A stretch of DNA of 20,495 nucleotides from Clostridium sp. UBA5530 (GCA_002423705.1 DINW01000017.1:124267-144761); one strand, 5' to 3'. Shown: positions 7,673 through 15,489, counted from the first letter of the stretch. Notes: a model not told the origin generated them from the sequence alone. Translations and numbers: made by a program.

Positions 7673-9373
7673 ATGCTTCTTCAAATGAATATAAATAATT
7701 TTGCTTTAATAGAAAAGCTATCTTTAACTTTTCATGAAGGCTTCAATGTGCTAACTGGGGAAACAGGGGCTGGTAAATCAATACTTATAGATGCTATTAA
7801 CTATGTTTTAGGAAGTAAATTTAATAGAGAACTTATAAGAACAGGAGAAGAAAGAACTTACGTAGAAGCAATTTTTACTATAGATAATAAGAAAACAAAG
7901 TTGTTTTTAAATAATCTTGAAATTCCTAATGATGAGCTTTTAGTAGTTAGTAGGGAATCTTTTCAAAATGGGAAGACCATTGCTAAAATTAATAATAAAA
8001 CAGTTGTGTTATCAACCCTGAAGGAAGTTTCAACCACCCTTTTAGATATTCATGGTCAACATGAAAATCAAAATTTATTAGATAAGGAAAATCATTTATA
8101 TTACTTAGATACCTTTGGCGGTAAAAATATAGAAAATATCTATAGTACCTATGCTGCAGCTTATGAGGATTTAAAAATGATAGATAAAAAGATAGACGAT
8201 TTAATGGGCAATGAGGATAGAGAAAACATAGTAAATTATATGCAATATCAAATTAAAGATATTATAAATGGTAACTTTGTTTTAGGAGAAGAAGAAGTTC
8301 TTAAGGAAAGATTTAGTATACTTAATAATGGTGAAAAAATAGCTCATTCTCTTAATGATGCATATAAAATTTTATATGATAGTGATGAAGACAATACTTC
8401 TATTTATGATGGAGTCAGTTATGCTATTAAGGATTTGAGAGCTATAGAAAAACATACTGAAAAAGTTAAAGACATTACAGATCAATTAGAAAATTTTTAT
8501 TTTAATCTTCAAGATATTATAGGTAATATAAGGGAGATTAAGGATTCTATAACTTATGATGAAAATGAACTTGAAAAAACTAATAGTAGAATATATTTAA
8601 TAGATTCCTATAAAAAAAGATATGGGAAAAATTCAGTAGACGAGTTATTACATTATAAAGATCAATTAAAAAAACAATACGATGAGATGATAAATAGGGA
8701 AGATATAATAAAACAATTAGAAATTGAAAAGTCAAAAGTTGAAAATAAATTAGATGGAATTGCTAAGGTATTACATGATAAGCGAGTAGAGTTTAGTAAG
8801 ATTCTAATAGAAAAAACTCAAAATGAATTAAACTATATAGGATTAGACAAAAGTAAATTTCACATTGAAGTAAAACTAGAAGAAGGATTTAAGGAAAGTG
8901 GTAAGGATAAAATTCAGTTTTTAATTTCCACTAATCCGGGTGAGCCTTTAAAACCATTGGATAGAATAGTATCTGGAGGAGAGCTATCTAGAATAATGTT
9001 AGCAATAAAAACTGTTTTTGCAGATAAAGATGAGATTCCTACGGTAATTTTTGATGAAATAGACACTGGAATCAGTGGAAGGGTTGCACAAAGTGTAGCT
9101 GAAAAAATGTACGTTATTTCATTAAAACACCAGGTATTCTGTGTGACTCACTTGCCACAAATTGCAACTATGTCTGATCATCACTTTAAAGTTATAAAGG
9201 AAGTAGTAGAAAACAAAACATTTACTAAAGTTGAAAATCTTTCCATGAGCCAAAAAGAAGAAGAGATTGCTAGGATGATTGGAGGCGTAAAGATAACTAA
9301 GGTTACTTTAGAAAACTCCAAAGAACTGATTTCTTTAGCCCAAAATAAAAAAAATAATTTAAAACTTATATAA
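7673..9373 (+). CDS. recN: DNA repair protein RecN
   Basis: RecN is an SMC-like ATPase recruited to double-strand breaks, where it helps organise ends for RecA-dependent recombination. The 566-residue length is normal. The N-terminal ATPase half carries the Walker A motif GETGAGKS at 29-36. A long helical middle (about 160-380) is rich in charged residues and forms the coiled-coil arms. The C-terminal half has the ABC signature VSGGELSRIMLA near 433-444, the Walker B segment VIFDEIDTGISGR near 458-470, and the switch VTHLPQIA. The sequence LLDIHGQHENQNLL is also typical of RecN. AAGGTGGG at 7659-7666 gives 6-base spacing to the ATG. This is the last gene of the ten-gene run; a strong terminator follows. 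Confidence 0.97.
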   Translation: MLLQMNINNFALIEKLSLTFHEGFNVLTGETGAGKSILIDAINYVLGSKFNRELIRTGEERTYVEAIFTIDNKKTKLFLNNLEIPNDELLVVSRESFQNGKTIAKINNKTVVLSTLKEVSTTLLDIHGQHENQNLLDKENHLYYLDTFGGKNIENIYSTYAAAYEDLKMIDKKIDDLMGNEDRENIVNYMQYQIKDIINGNFVLGEEEVLKERFSILNNGEKIAHSLNDAYKILYDSDEDNTSIYDGVSYAIKDLRAIEKHTEKVKDITDQLENFYFNLQDIIGNIREIKDSITYDENELEKTNSRIYLIDSYKKRYGKNSVDELLHYKDQLKKQYDEMINREDIIKQLEIEKSKVENKLDGIAKVLHDKRVEFSKILIEKTQNELNYIGLDKSKFHIEVKLEEGFKESGKDKIQFLISTNPGEPLKPLDRIVSGGELSRIMLAIKTVFADKDEIPTVIFDEIDTGISGRVAQSVAEKMYVISLKHQVFCVTHLPQIATMSDHHFKVIKEVVENKTFTKVENLSMSQKEEEIARMIGGVKITKVTLENSKELISLAQNKKNNLKLI

Positions 9374-9406
9374 ATTTACATAAATATAAGTTTTGTGGGT
9401 AAAATT

Positions 9407-9438
9407 AAACTATAGATAAGCATATCTATAGTTTTTTT
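9407..9438 (+). terminator. Intrinsic terminator after recN
   Basis: A perfect 12-base stem (9407-9418 with 9423-9434) with loop AGCA runs into an unbroken T tract ending at 9438. It lies 34 bases after the recN stop and separates the nusB-recN run from spoIVB. Confidence 0.93.
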
Positions 9439-9503
9439 ATATTTTTTGAATTGTAATATTTAAATGAAGAGGTATTTTTTTTGATAAAAATATTTTCATT
9501 TAC

Positions 9504-9532
9504 TTTTATAACACTGTTATTACAGCATAATA
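9504..9532 (+). promoter_or_regulatory. Possible sigma-G-type promoter for spoIVB (weak)
   Basis: CATAATA at 9526-9532 matches the sigma-G -10 consensus CATnHTA. The nearest -35-like element is TTATA at 9506-9510, with a spacer of 15 rather than the expected 17-18. spoIVB of Bacillus is transcribed by sigma-F and sigma-G, which is why I looked. In DNA this A+T-rich the -10 match alone carries little weight. Confidence 0.25.
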
Positions 9533-9582
9533 AAATTTCAATGAGGGTAATTTAAAGGTAAAGAGAAAGAGGAGGAGATAGG

Positions 9583-10743
9583 ATGAGAAAGAAGAACCTT
9601 ATTAAGATATACTCACTATTAGCTCCAATTTTAATGTTTACTTTTACTTTTTGCCCTAGAAATGAAAATATTAGCAAAATACAAAACACCGAAGTTTTAA
9701 AAATAGAAGATAATATTAAATCATCCACTGATAATATAAATGTATTTGGATCCAACTATTTAAAGCCAGTTAGTACAAAAGATATATCACAACTAGAAAT
9801 ATATCCAGGTGGAACACCAATAGGAATAAAGATAAGTACCGATGGTTTATTGATAGTAGCCTTCTCAGATGTAGAAACATCTAAAGGTAAAATACCTAGT
9901 CCAGCAGCTCAAAGTGGCTTAGCTATAGGAGACACCATTTTAAAAGCTAATAATGTAAAGGTTAAGACTTCTCAAGAGCTTATACGTATAATAAATTCTA
10001 ACAACGGAAATATAATAAAAGTTTCTATTGATAGAAAAGGAGAAAAGTTCGAAAAAGAATTGACTCCTGTGAAATGTGATTCAGAGGATAAATATAAAAT
10101 TGGATTATGGCTAAGAGACTCTACAGCAGGAGTTGGGACATTAACTTTTTACCATAATGATAGTAAAAAATTTGCAGCATTAGGTCATCCTATAACCGAT
10201 GTGGATACAAACACCCTCATTAATATAGGAAAAGGTGATATAGTAGAATCATCTATAATAAATGTAAGAAAAGGTGTCAGAGGCAACCCAGGAGAATTGA
10301 AAGGTGTATTTATTGAAGAAGATATAGCTTTAGGAGATATAAAATATAATACTCAATGTGGAATATTTGGAAATACTAATAAAGAGTTAATAAACCCTAT
10401 TGCCAACAAACCTATGAAAGTAGCTTTAAGAAAAGAAATAAAAGAAGGGCCTGCTAAAATTATTACTACTATAGATGAAAATGGTCCTCAATTTTATGAT
10501 ATAAATATAGAAAAACTTTTATCTCAAGATAAGCCTGGTCCTAAAAGTATGATAATAAAAGTTACTGATTCAAAGCTTTTAGAAAAAACAGGGGGCATAA
10601 TTCAAGGAATGAGTGGAAGTCCAATAATACAAAATGACAAAATAGTTGGTGCAGTAACCCATGTATTAATAAATAAGCCTGATACAGGGTACGGTATATA
10701 TATAGAATGGATGCTAGAAGATTCTAATATTTTATCAAAATAA
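9583..10743 (+). CDS. spoIVB: SpoIVB peptidase, forespore sigma-K checkpoint signal
   Basis: SpoIVB is a serine protease of family S55, made in the forespore and secreted across the inner forespore membrane. It cleaves SpoIVFA in Bacillus and so triggers SpoIVFB processing of pro-sigma-K. The 386-residue product starts with a basic N-terminus and a hydrophobic segment at about 7-24, a membrane anchor or uncleaved signal. A PDZ domain covers about 85-160 (SPAAQSGLAIGDTIL at 106-120). The protease domain has LGHPITDVDT with His202, VTD with Asp329 and GMSGSPI with Ser344; Asp and Ser are 15 residues apart, as in Bacillus (Asp363, Ser378). AGGAGGAGATAGG precedes the ATG. Many clostridia lack SpoIVFA, so the target here is uncertain. 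It is monocistronic, with hairpins on both sides. Confidence 0.96.
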   Translation: MRKKNLIKIYSLLAPILMFTFTFCPRNENISKIQNTEVLKIEDNIKSSTDNINVFGSNYLKPVSTKDISQLEIYPGGTPIGIKISTDGLLIVAFSDVETSKGKIPSPAAQSGLAIGDTILKANNVKVKTSQELIRIINSNNGNIIKVSIDRKGEKFEKELTPVKCDSEDKYKIGLWLRDSTAGVGTLTFYHNDSKKFAALGHPITDVDTNTLINIGKGDIVESSIINVRKGVRGNPGELKGVFIEEDIALGDIKYNTQCGIFGNTNKELINPIANKPMKVALRKEIKEGPAKIITTIDENGPQFYDINIEKLLSQDKPGPKSMIIKVTDSKLLEKTGGIIQGMSGSPIIQNDKIVGAVTHVLINKPDTGYGIYIEWMLEDSNILSK

Positions 10744-10760
10744 GTGGTATTTTTATCAAC

Positions 10761-10792
10761 TGAATAGTATAATCAAAGTATGAATAGTATAA
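10761..10792 (+). repeat. Direct repeat of 12 bases in the spoIVB 3' region
   Basis: TGAATAGTATAA occurs at 10761-10772 and again at 10781-10792, exactly 20 bases apart. The second copy forms most of the left arm of the following terminator. The first copy could pair with the same right arm, giving an alternative, looser hairpin. Confidence 0.8.
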
Positions 10793-10820
10793 ATAAATTA
10801 ATTACTATTCATACTTTTTT
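10775..10820 (+). terminator. Intrinsic terminator after spoIVB
   Basis: A perfect 15-base stem (10775-10789 with 10803-10817) with a 13-base A+T loop runs into T residues up to 10820. It begins 32 bases after the spoIVB stop and isolates spo0A from upstream transcription. Confidence 0.9.
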
Positions 10821-10912
10821 ATATTACTACATATTGCACAACAAAAATATTATGATAGTAGAATATTAATTTACAAGAAAATTTATTATATTTTATAAAA
10901 AACAATATTTTA

Positions 10913-10941
10913 GGAGGATTTTTATTTTTTGTAGCGAATAT
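10913..10941 (+). promoter_or_regulatory. Sigma-H-type promoter of spo0A
   Basis: GGAGGATTT at 10913-10921 matches the sigma-H -35 pattern RnAGGAWWW, and AGCGAATAT at 10933-10941 matches the -10 pattern RnnGAATWW, with an 11-base spacer. The start site would fall near 10948, leaving a leader of about 40 bases before the ATG at 10988. Sigma-H control of spo0A is the standard arrangement in Bacillus and is reported in clostridia. The AGGAGG here is not a ribosome-binding site, since no reading frame begins after it. Confidence 0.75.
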
Positions 10942-10987
10942 TAAAATTGTTAAGAAATGGAATAATATATCAAAGGGGAGAGTAAAT

Positions 10988-11800
10988 ATGGATGAAAATA
11001 AGATAACAGTTCTAATCGCCGATGATAATAAGGAATTTTGTAATATTCTAAATGACTACTTACTTAATCAAAGAGACATAGTAGTTATAGGTATTGCTAA
11101 GGACGGATTAGAAGCATTAAAACTAATTGAGGAGAAGAAACCTGATCTAGTGGTTTTAGATATAATTATGCCACATTTAGATGGATTAGGAGTTTTAGAA
11201 AAACTAAATACTATGAACTTAAATCCAATGCCAAGAATTATTGTTTTATCTGCTGTAGGGCAAGACAAGATAACTCAAAGAGCAATCACATTAGGGGCAG
11301 ATTATTATGTGATAAAGCCATTTGACATGGAAGTGTTTACAAAGAGAATAAGACAGATGTTTAATAATACAATAAGTAGTGATGAAACTAAAAAGACCAT
11401 TTCTTTAATGGAAACTCCAGAAATAAAAGTAAATAAAAAGGAACCTATGGATTTAGAGGCTGAAATTACTAATATAATTCATGAAATAGGAGTTCCAGCC
11501 CATATAAAGGGTTATATGTATCTAAGAGAAGCTATAACCATGGTAGTTGGAGATATGGAATTACTATCTGCAGTTACTAAGGAATTATATCCATCTATCG
11601 CAAAAAAGTACAATACTACAGCATCTAGGGTAGAGAGAGCTATCAGGCATGCAATAGAAGTAGCTTGGGGCAGAGGTCAAGTAGAGGCTATAAATAAGTT
11701 ATTTGGCTATACTGTTCATAATGATAAAGGCAAACCTACAAATAGTGAATTTATAGCTATGGTTGCAGATAAACTTAGACTAAAAAATAAAGTAGGTTAA
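10988..11800 (+). CDS. spo0A: Stage 0 sporulation protein A, master response regulator
   Basis: Spo0A, when phosphorylated, binds 0A boxes (TGTCGAA) and commits the cell to sporulation; in clostridia it also affects solvent or toxin formation. The 270-residue length is normal. The receiver domain covers about 6-125, with acidic pair Asp12-Asp13, phosphoacceptor Asp58 in VVLDIIMP, Ser88 and Lys110 as switch residues. After a variable linker (about 128-155), the Spo0A-specific DNA-binding domain covers 157-268, with the recognition helix region TASRVERAIRHAIEVAWGRG at 211-230, the most conserved part of the family. AAGGGGAG at 10973-10980 gives 7-base spacing. In clostridia orphan histidine kinases phosphorylate Spo0A directly; no kinase or phosphorelay gene is in this window. 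Confidence 0.98.
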   Translation: MDENKITVLIADDNKEFCNILNDYLLNQRDIVVIGIAKDGLEALKLIEEKKPDLVVLDIIMPHLDGLGVLEKLNTMNLNPMPRIIVLSAVGQDKITQRAITLGADYYVIKPFDMEVFTKRIRQMFNNTISSDETKKTISLMETPEIKVNKKEPMDLEAEITNIIHEIGVPAHIKGYMYLREAITMVVGDMELLSAVTKELYPSIAKKYNTTASRVERAIRHAIEVAWGRGQVEAINKLFGYTVHNDKGKPTNSEFIAMVADKLRLKNKVG

Positions 11801-11818
11801 AATTTATTATTTAACCTA
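11793..11818. other. Hairpin overlapping the spo0A stop codon
   Basis: TAGGTTAAA at 11793-11801 pairs perfectly with 11810-11818 around an 8-base loop. The spo0A stop codon lies within the left arm. There is no T tract after it, so it may protect the mRNA end rather than terminate. Confidence 0.6.
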
Positions 11819-11850
11819 AACTATTATTCAAATAGAAAAATGAATTATAC

Positions 11851-11908
11851 AACAAAAATACCTTTGATTGATAATGAAAAGCTAGTTAATCAAAGGTATT
11901 TTTGTTTT
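11851..11908 (+). terminator. Strong intrinsic terminator after spo0A
   Basis: A perfect 19-base inverted repeat (11851-11869 with 11888-11906) encloses an 18-base loop and ends in TTTTTG then TTTT. It lies 50 bases after the spo0A stop. The left arm is A-rich, so the hairpin could work on the opposite strand as well, but no minus-strand gene is seen nearby. Confidence 0.88.
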
Positions 11909-12080
11909 GATTATTTTAAGATAAATTTAAAGCCAATGAAACCTTTATATTTAAGAAATGTGATATTATTATATAATAGTATTTATAACTATACCTTATG
12001 TTTAAATAAAGTGAATTATATTTTAATTAAGCTAATAAAAAAAGTTGTATATTACATCTTTAATGGGAGGAACGGTTTTC

Positions 12081-12599
12081 ATGGGATTTTATGAAAAAAC
12101 AATAAAAGAGGATACTTTATATGAAGGAAAATTTATTAAATTAACTAAACAACAGGTTCAGTTACCTAATGGACTTACTAGCATTAGAGAAATAGTAAAG
12201 CACCCCGGTGGTGTTGCTATAATAGCGTTTAAGGATAAGGATACCATATTGTTAGTAGAACAATTTAGGAAACCCTTGGATAAAGTTTTATTAGAACTTC
12301 CGGCAGGCAAAATAGAGAAAAATGAAGATATAGAAATTTGTGCTAAAAGAGAGTTAGAAGAAGAAACAGGATATAAATCTAAGGAATTTAAATATCTAGG
12401 TAAGATTGCAACTACTCCTGGATTTTCTAATGAATATATCTATTTCTATAAAGCAGAAAATCTGTATGAAGGTATCAAAGGTGGAGATGAGGATGAATTT
12501 ATAAATGTTAAAGAAATGAAAATAGAAGATATTAAAGCTAATATAAAGTCAGGAAATATAATAGATGGTAAAACTATAGCTGCATTATCTTATCTATAA
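12081..12599 (+). CDS. nudF: Nudix hydrolase, ADP-ribose pyrophosphatase type
   Basis: The protein hydrolyses nucleoside diphosphate derivatives, most likely ADP-ribose to AMP and ribose 5-phosphate. At 172 residues it has the usual size. The complete Nudix box GX5EX7REUXEEXGU is at 76-98 (Gly76, Glu82, Arg90-Glu91, Glu94-Glu95, Gly97). Preceding it, HPGGVAIIAF, LLVEQFRKPL and LELPAGK are typical of the ADP-ribose pyrophosphatase branch, as is the proline after the box in TTPGFSNE. In-frame ATGs occur at 12045 and 12063, but GGGAGG at 12065-12070 lies downstream of both, so 12081 is the start. The gene precedes spoIIM as nudF does in Bacillus, which supports the symbol. Substrate is inferred, not proven. 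Confidence 0.88.
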   Translation: MGFYEKTIKEDTLYEGKFIKLTKQQVQLPNGLTSIREIVKHPGGVAIIAFKDKDTILLVEQFRKPLDKVLLELPAGKIEKNEDIEICAKRELEEETGYKSKEFKYLGKIATTPGFSNEYIYFYKAENLYEGIKGGDEDEFINVKEMKIEDIKANIKSGNIIDGKTIAALSYL

Positions 12600-12611
12600 A
12601 ATAAAAAAGTT

Positions 12612-12640
12612 TCATATCAGCTCTTTTGAAATCATAAATA
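12612..12640 (+). promoter_or_regulatory. Probable sigma-E promoter of spoIIM
   Basis: TCATATC at 12612-12618 matches the sigma-E -35 pattern KMATATT at six of seven positions, and CATAAATA at 12633-12640 resembles the -10 pattern CATAHAMT at the first six positions. The spacer is 14, as expected. The start site would fall near 12647, just before the ribosome-binding site. spoIIM is sigma-E controlled in Bacillus. Confidence 0.55.
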
Positions 12641-12671
12641 TAACTATGATTAAAGAAGAGGAGGTATGAAA

Positions 12672-13295
12672 ATGAACCTAAGTACTATGAATGGATTTAA
12701 AAAGCATATAGAGAGTAATTATATATTATATCTTGTGAGCCTTATGTTCTTATTAGTAGGAGTGGTAATAGGTATATATGTGGTGAAATATATGGGAAAT
12801 ACATATAAAAGCGATCTGTCTAACTATTTGCAGAGCTTTACCAATGAACTTTCTTCTACTGATATAAATAATAAAAGTCTTTTTTTAGAAAGTTTAAAAA
12901 ATAATTTATTATTCTTAAGTGTTATTTATATTTTAGGAATTTTAATAGTTGGAATTCCAATTATTTTTATATGTGACTTATTTAAGGGATTTACATTAGG
13001 ATTTAGCGCAGGAGTCATAGTGAATTCTTTAGGATACAAGGGAATACCATTCATTTTAGCTACTTTAGCACCACAAAATATTTTATATATTCCTTGTATA
13101 ATATTCTCTTCGGTTTTTTCTATAAATATTGGAGTAAAAAGGATAAGAAGTAAATTTCTAAAGACTTCTAATCCTAAGGATTCAATTATAGGAATTAGTG
13201 CTACTGCTATTATAATAAATATATTAGTAATAATACTAGGTTCTATAATAGAAGCATTTTTTGTACCTAACTTATTAAGACTGCTTTATAAATAG
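12672..13295 (+). CDS. spoIIM: Stage II sporulation protein M
   Basis: SpoIIM is an integral membrane protein of the mother cell. With SpoIID and SpoIIP it forms the DMP machine that remodels septal peptidoglycan and drives engulfment of the forespore. The product is 207 residues (Bacillus 214) and belongs to the DUF95/SpoIIM family. Hydrophobic segments lie at about 19-39, 78-102, 105-122, 126-150 and 172-200, separated by a polar loop (40-75) and a basic loop (KRIRSKFLK). The DLFKGFTLGFSAG segment is characteristic. An ATG at 12666 is only 1 base from GGAGG, while 12672 is 7 bases from it, so the latter is chosen. No terminator is seen after it. Neither SpoIID nor SpoIIP is in the window. 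Confidence 0.93.
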   Translation: MNLSTMNGFKKHIESNYILYLVSLMFLLVGVVIGIYVVKYMGNTYKSDLSNYLQSFTNELSSTDINNKSLFLESLKNNLLFLSVIYILGILIVGIPIIFICDLFKGFTLGFSAGVIVNSLGYKGIPFILATLAPQNILYIPCIIFSSVFSINIGVKRIRSKFLKTSNPKDSIIGISATAIIINILVIILGSIIEAFFVPNLLRLLYK

Positions 13296-13318
13296 TTATA
13301 GATGGTTATGGAGAATTT

Positions 13319-13347
13319 TTGAAGGATTTACTTAAAAGGTGTAGAAT
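13319..13347 (+). promoter_or_regulatory. Probable sigma-A promoter for xerD-deoB-punA-pdp
   Basis: TTGAAG at 13319-13324 and TAGAAT at 13342-13347 are separated by exactly 17 bases (consensus TTGACA-17-TATAAT; 4/6 and 5/6 matches). The start would be near 13354, 36 bases before the first ATG of xerD. Confidence 0.55.
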
Positions 13348-13389
13348 ATTTAATTAATAAAAATATAATATAAAAATTTAAATGAGGAT

Positions 13390-14280
13390 ATGAGAAAAGC
13401 TATGGAAGAAATATTAAATAATTATATTAACTATCTAAAGCAAAAAAAACTAACAGAAAATACAGTAGATGCATATAAGAGAGATTTGAAAAAGTATATA
13501 GCCTTCATAGATTCAAGAAACGAGGACTTCAAATTAGCTGATGAAATCACAATTATGGCTTATATACAAAATCTTATAAGAGAAAATTTTTCAAACTCTT
13601 CTATAAATAGGAGTCTAGTAGCTATAAGAAATTTTTATAAATATCTTCATAAGATGGCACTGATAAATGAATCTCCAATTATTAACTACGAACTTCCTAA
13701 AACAGAAAGAAGCCTTCCAGAAATTTTAACTATAGAAGAGGTAGAGAATATCTTGTCTATGCCCAATACTAATATTGAAAGAGGCATGAGAGATAGAGCT
13801 ATGCTGGAACTATTATATGCTACAGGCATGAAGGTAACGGAACTCATAAACCTAACTATTTTTGATTTAAACTTAAAAATGAATTATGTAAGATGTAAAG
13901 GTACTAAGAATAAAGAGAGAATAATACCATTAGGTTCGGTAGCAGTAAGGTGTTTAGACAAGTACCTAGAATTAAGGAACTTGTCTGTAGTAGCTGAAAA
14001 CAACCTGTTATTTTTTAATGCTAGGGGTCATAAAATGACGAGACAAGGATTTTGGAAAATAGTAAAGCAATATGTAAAAGAAGCTAAGATAGATAAACCT
14101 ATAAATTTATATACATTTAGGCACTCTTTTGCAGTTCATCTTTTGCAAAATGGTGCCGATATAAAATCTGTACAAGAACTTTTAGGCCATGTGGATTTAG
14201 CTGCCACCCAAATATATTCTTCCATAACAAAGAAGAATAAGTTGGCAGAAGTTTATAGAAATTCGCATCCTAGAGCATAA
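13390..14280 (+). CDS. xerD: XerD-like tyrosine recombinase with altered active site
   Basis: XerD acts with XerC at dif sites to resolve chromosome dimers. The 296-residue length, the SAM-like N-terminal domain (about 5-90), the C-terminal HPRA ending and the position before deoB-punA all fit XerD. The catalytic domain retains the nucleophile Tyr276 (TQIYSS), Arg244 (FRHSF) and His267 (LLGH). Three canonical residues differ by alignment with E. coli XerD as I recall it: Arg148 is Lys (ATGMKVTEL), the beta-hairpin lysine 172 is Thr with a Lys beside it (CKGTKNKER), and the box II histidine is Tyr241 (YTFRH). So activity may be reduced, or the protein may have another role. The start is uncertain: ATG at 13390 is 2 bases after GAGG, and another ATG lies at 13402. 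Confidence 0.9.
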   Translation: MRKAMEEILNNYINYLKQKKLTENTVDAYKRDLKKYIAFIDSRNEDFKLADEITIMAYIQNLIRENFSNSSINRSLVAIRNFYKYLHKMALINESPIINYELPKTERSLPEILTIEEVENILSMPNTNIERGMRDRAMLELLYATGMKVTELINLTIFDLNLKMNYVRCKGTKNKERIIPLGSVAVRCLDKYLELRNLSVVAENNLLFFNARGHKMTRQGFWKIVKQYVKEAKIDKPINLYTFRHSFAVHLLQNGADIKSVQELLGHVDLAATQIYSSITKKNKLAEVYRNSHPRA

Positions 14281-14316
14281 TAATATCAACAGTTACTAAA
14301 GAAAGGAGAAAAGATT

Positions 14317-15489
14317 ATGGCAAATAGAGTAATATTAATTGTTCTTGATAGTGTTGGAATTGGAGAAATGCCTGATGCTAAATTGTATGGTGATGAAGGG
14401 AGCAATACTTTAGGTAATATATCTAAGGCAGTAGGAGGAATAAAAATACCTAATCTATTATCTTTAGGTCTAGGAAATATTGAGGAAAGTGCCAAACTAG
14501 GGAAAGTACAATGCCCAAAGGGTGCTTATGGTAAAGCTGCTGAAAAATCAAAGGGTAAGGACACGGTTACTGGTCATTGGGAAATAGCAGGGGTCATCTT
14601 AGAGGAGCCTTTAAATACTTATCCCAATGGATTTCCCCAAGATATAATTAAAGAGTTTGAAGGAAAAATAGGTAGAAAAATTCTTGGAAATATTGTAGCT
14701 TCTGGTACTGAGATTATTAAGCAATTAGGAGATGAACATGTTAAGACAGGAAGTCCTATAATATATACATCAGCAGATAGCGTATTTCAAATAGCAGCTC
14801 ATGAAGAAATAATTCCTCTAAATGAACTATATAAGATGTGTGAAATTGCAAGAAACATGCTTATAGGAGACAGAACTGTAGGAAGAGTAATAGCAAGACC
14901 ATTTATAGGAGCTAAAGGAAATTATACTAGAACCTCCAATAGAAAAGATTATGCTTTAGATCCATTTAATAAGACAATGCTAGAGTATATCACTGAACAA
15001 GGCCTTAAAGTCATGGCCGTTGGTAAAATAGAAGATATATACAACAAAAAAGGAATAACAGACGCTATTCATATCAAAAACAATATGGATGGAGTTGACA
15101 AAACCATAGATTATATGGATAAATTAGATAAAGGTTTAATATTTACTAATTTAGTAGATTTCGATATGTTATATGGTCATAGAAATGACCCTCATGGATA
15201 TGCTAAGGCTTTAGAGGATTTTGATATAAGATTAAAAGAAATAACAGGTAAAATGAAAAAGGACGATGTGCTTATAATAACTGCTGACCATGGCTGTGAT
15301 CCTGTAACGGAAAGTACAGATCATTCTAGAGAGTATATTCCAATATTAGTTTATGGTAATGATATAAAAGCAGATGTTAATATTGGTATAAGAAACTCTT
15401 TTTCAGATATAGGAAAGACCATATTGGATTTATTAGATGTAAGGAATGATTTGACTGGAACAAGTTTTGGAAATTTAATAATAAAGTAA
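14317..15489 (+). CDS. deoB: Phosphopentomutase
   Basis: DeoB interconverts ribose 1-phosphate and ribose 5-phosphate (also the deoxy forms), linking nucleoside phosphorolysis to the pentose phosphate pathway. The 390-residue protein belongs to the alkaline phosphatase superfamily with two Mn ions. Metal and catalytic residues are visible: Asp11 in VLDSVGIGEMPDA, the phospho-acceptor threonine region KDTVTGHWE at 81-89, FDMLYGHRNDP with Asp283 and His288, ADHGCDP with Asp324 and His325, and TDHS with His336. The cap domain lies between about 100 and 215. AAAGGAGAA precedes the ATG. The gap to xerD is 36 bases with no terminator, and punA and pdp follow, so the genes likely form one transcript. 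Confidence 0.97.
   Translation: MANRVILIVLDSVGIGEMPDAKLYGDEGSNTLGNISKAVGGIKIPNLLSLGLGNIEESAKLGKVQCPKGAYGKAAEKSKGKDTVTGHWEIAGVILEEPLNTYPNGFPQDIIKEFEGKIGRKILGNIVASGTEIIKQLGDEHVKTGSPIIYTSADSVFQIAAHEEIIPLNELYKMCEIARNMLIGDRTVGRVIARPFIGAKGNYTRTSNRKDYALDPFNKTMLEYITEQGLKVMAVGKIEDIYNKKGITDAIHIKNNMDGVDKTIDYMDKLDKGLIFTNLVDFDMLYGHRNDPHGYAKALEDFDIRLKEITGKMKKDDVLIITADHGCDPVTESTDHSREYIPILVYGNDIKADVNIGIRNSFSDIGKTILDLLDVRNDLTGTSFGNLIIK

Noticed and set aside
9374..9582. Search of the recN-spoIVB spacer for a small gene or RNA
   Set aside because: Apart from the terminator and a weak sigma-G-like motif it is unstructured A+T-rich sequence with no coding signal.
10821..10987. 0A boxes in the spo0A leader
   Set aside because: Neither TGTCGAA nor its complement, nor a convincing one-mismatch version, is present.
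11950..11977. Possible sigma-A promoter for nudF (TTTAAG, 16 bases, TATAAT)
   Set aside because: The -10 is perfect but the -35 matches at only three positions, and such -10 hits are common in this A+T-rich spacer. A promoter must exist between 11909 and 12064, but I cannot place it with confidence.
11840..12094. An 84-codon open frame on the plus strand between spo0A and nudF
   Set aside because: It runs straight through the 19-base terminator stem, lacks a ribosome-binding site, overlaps the nudF start in another frame and resembles no protein family I know.
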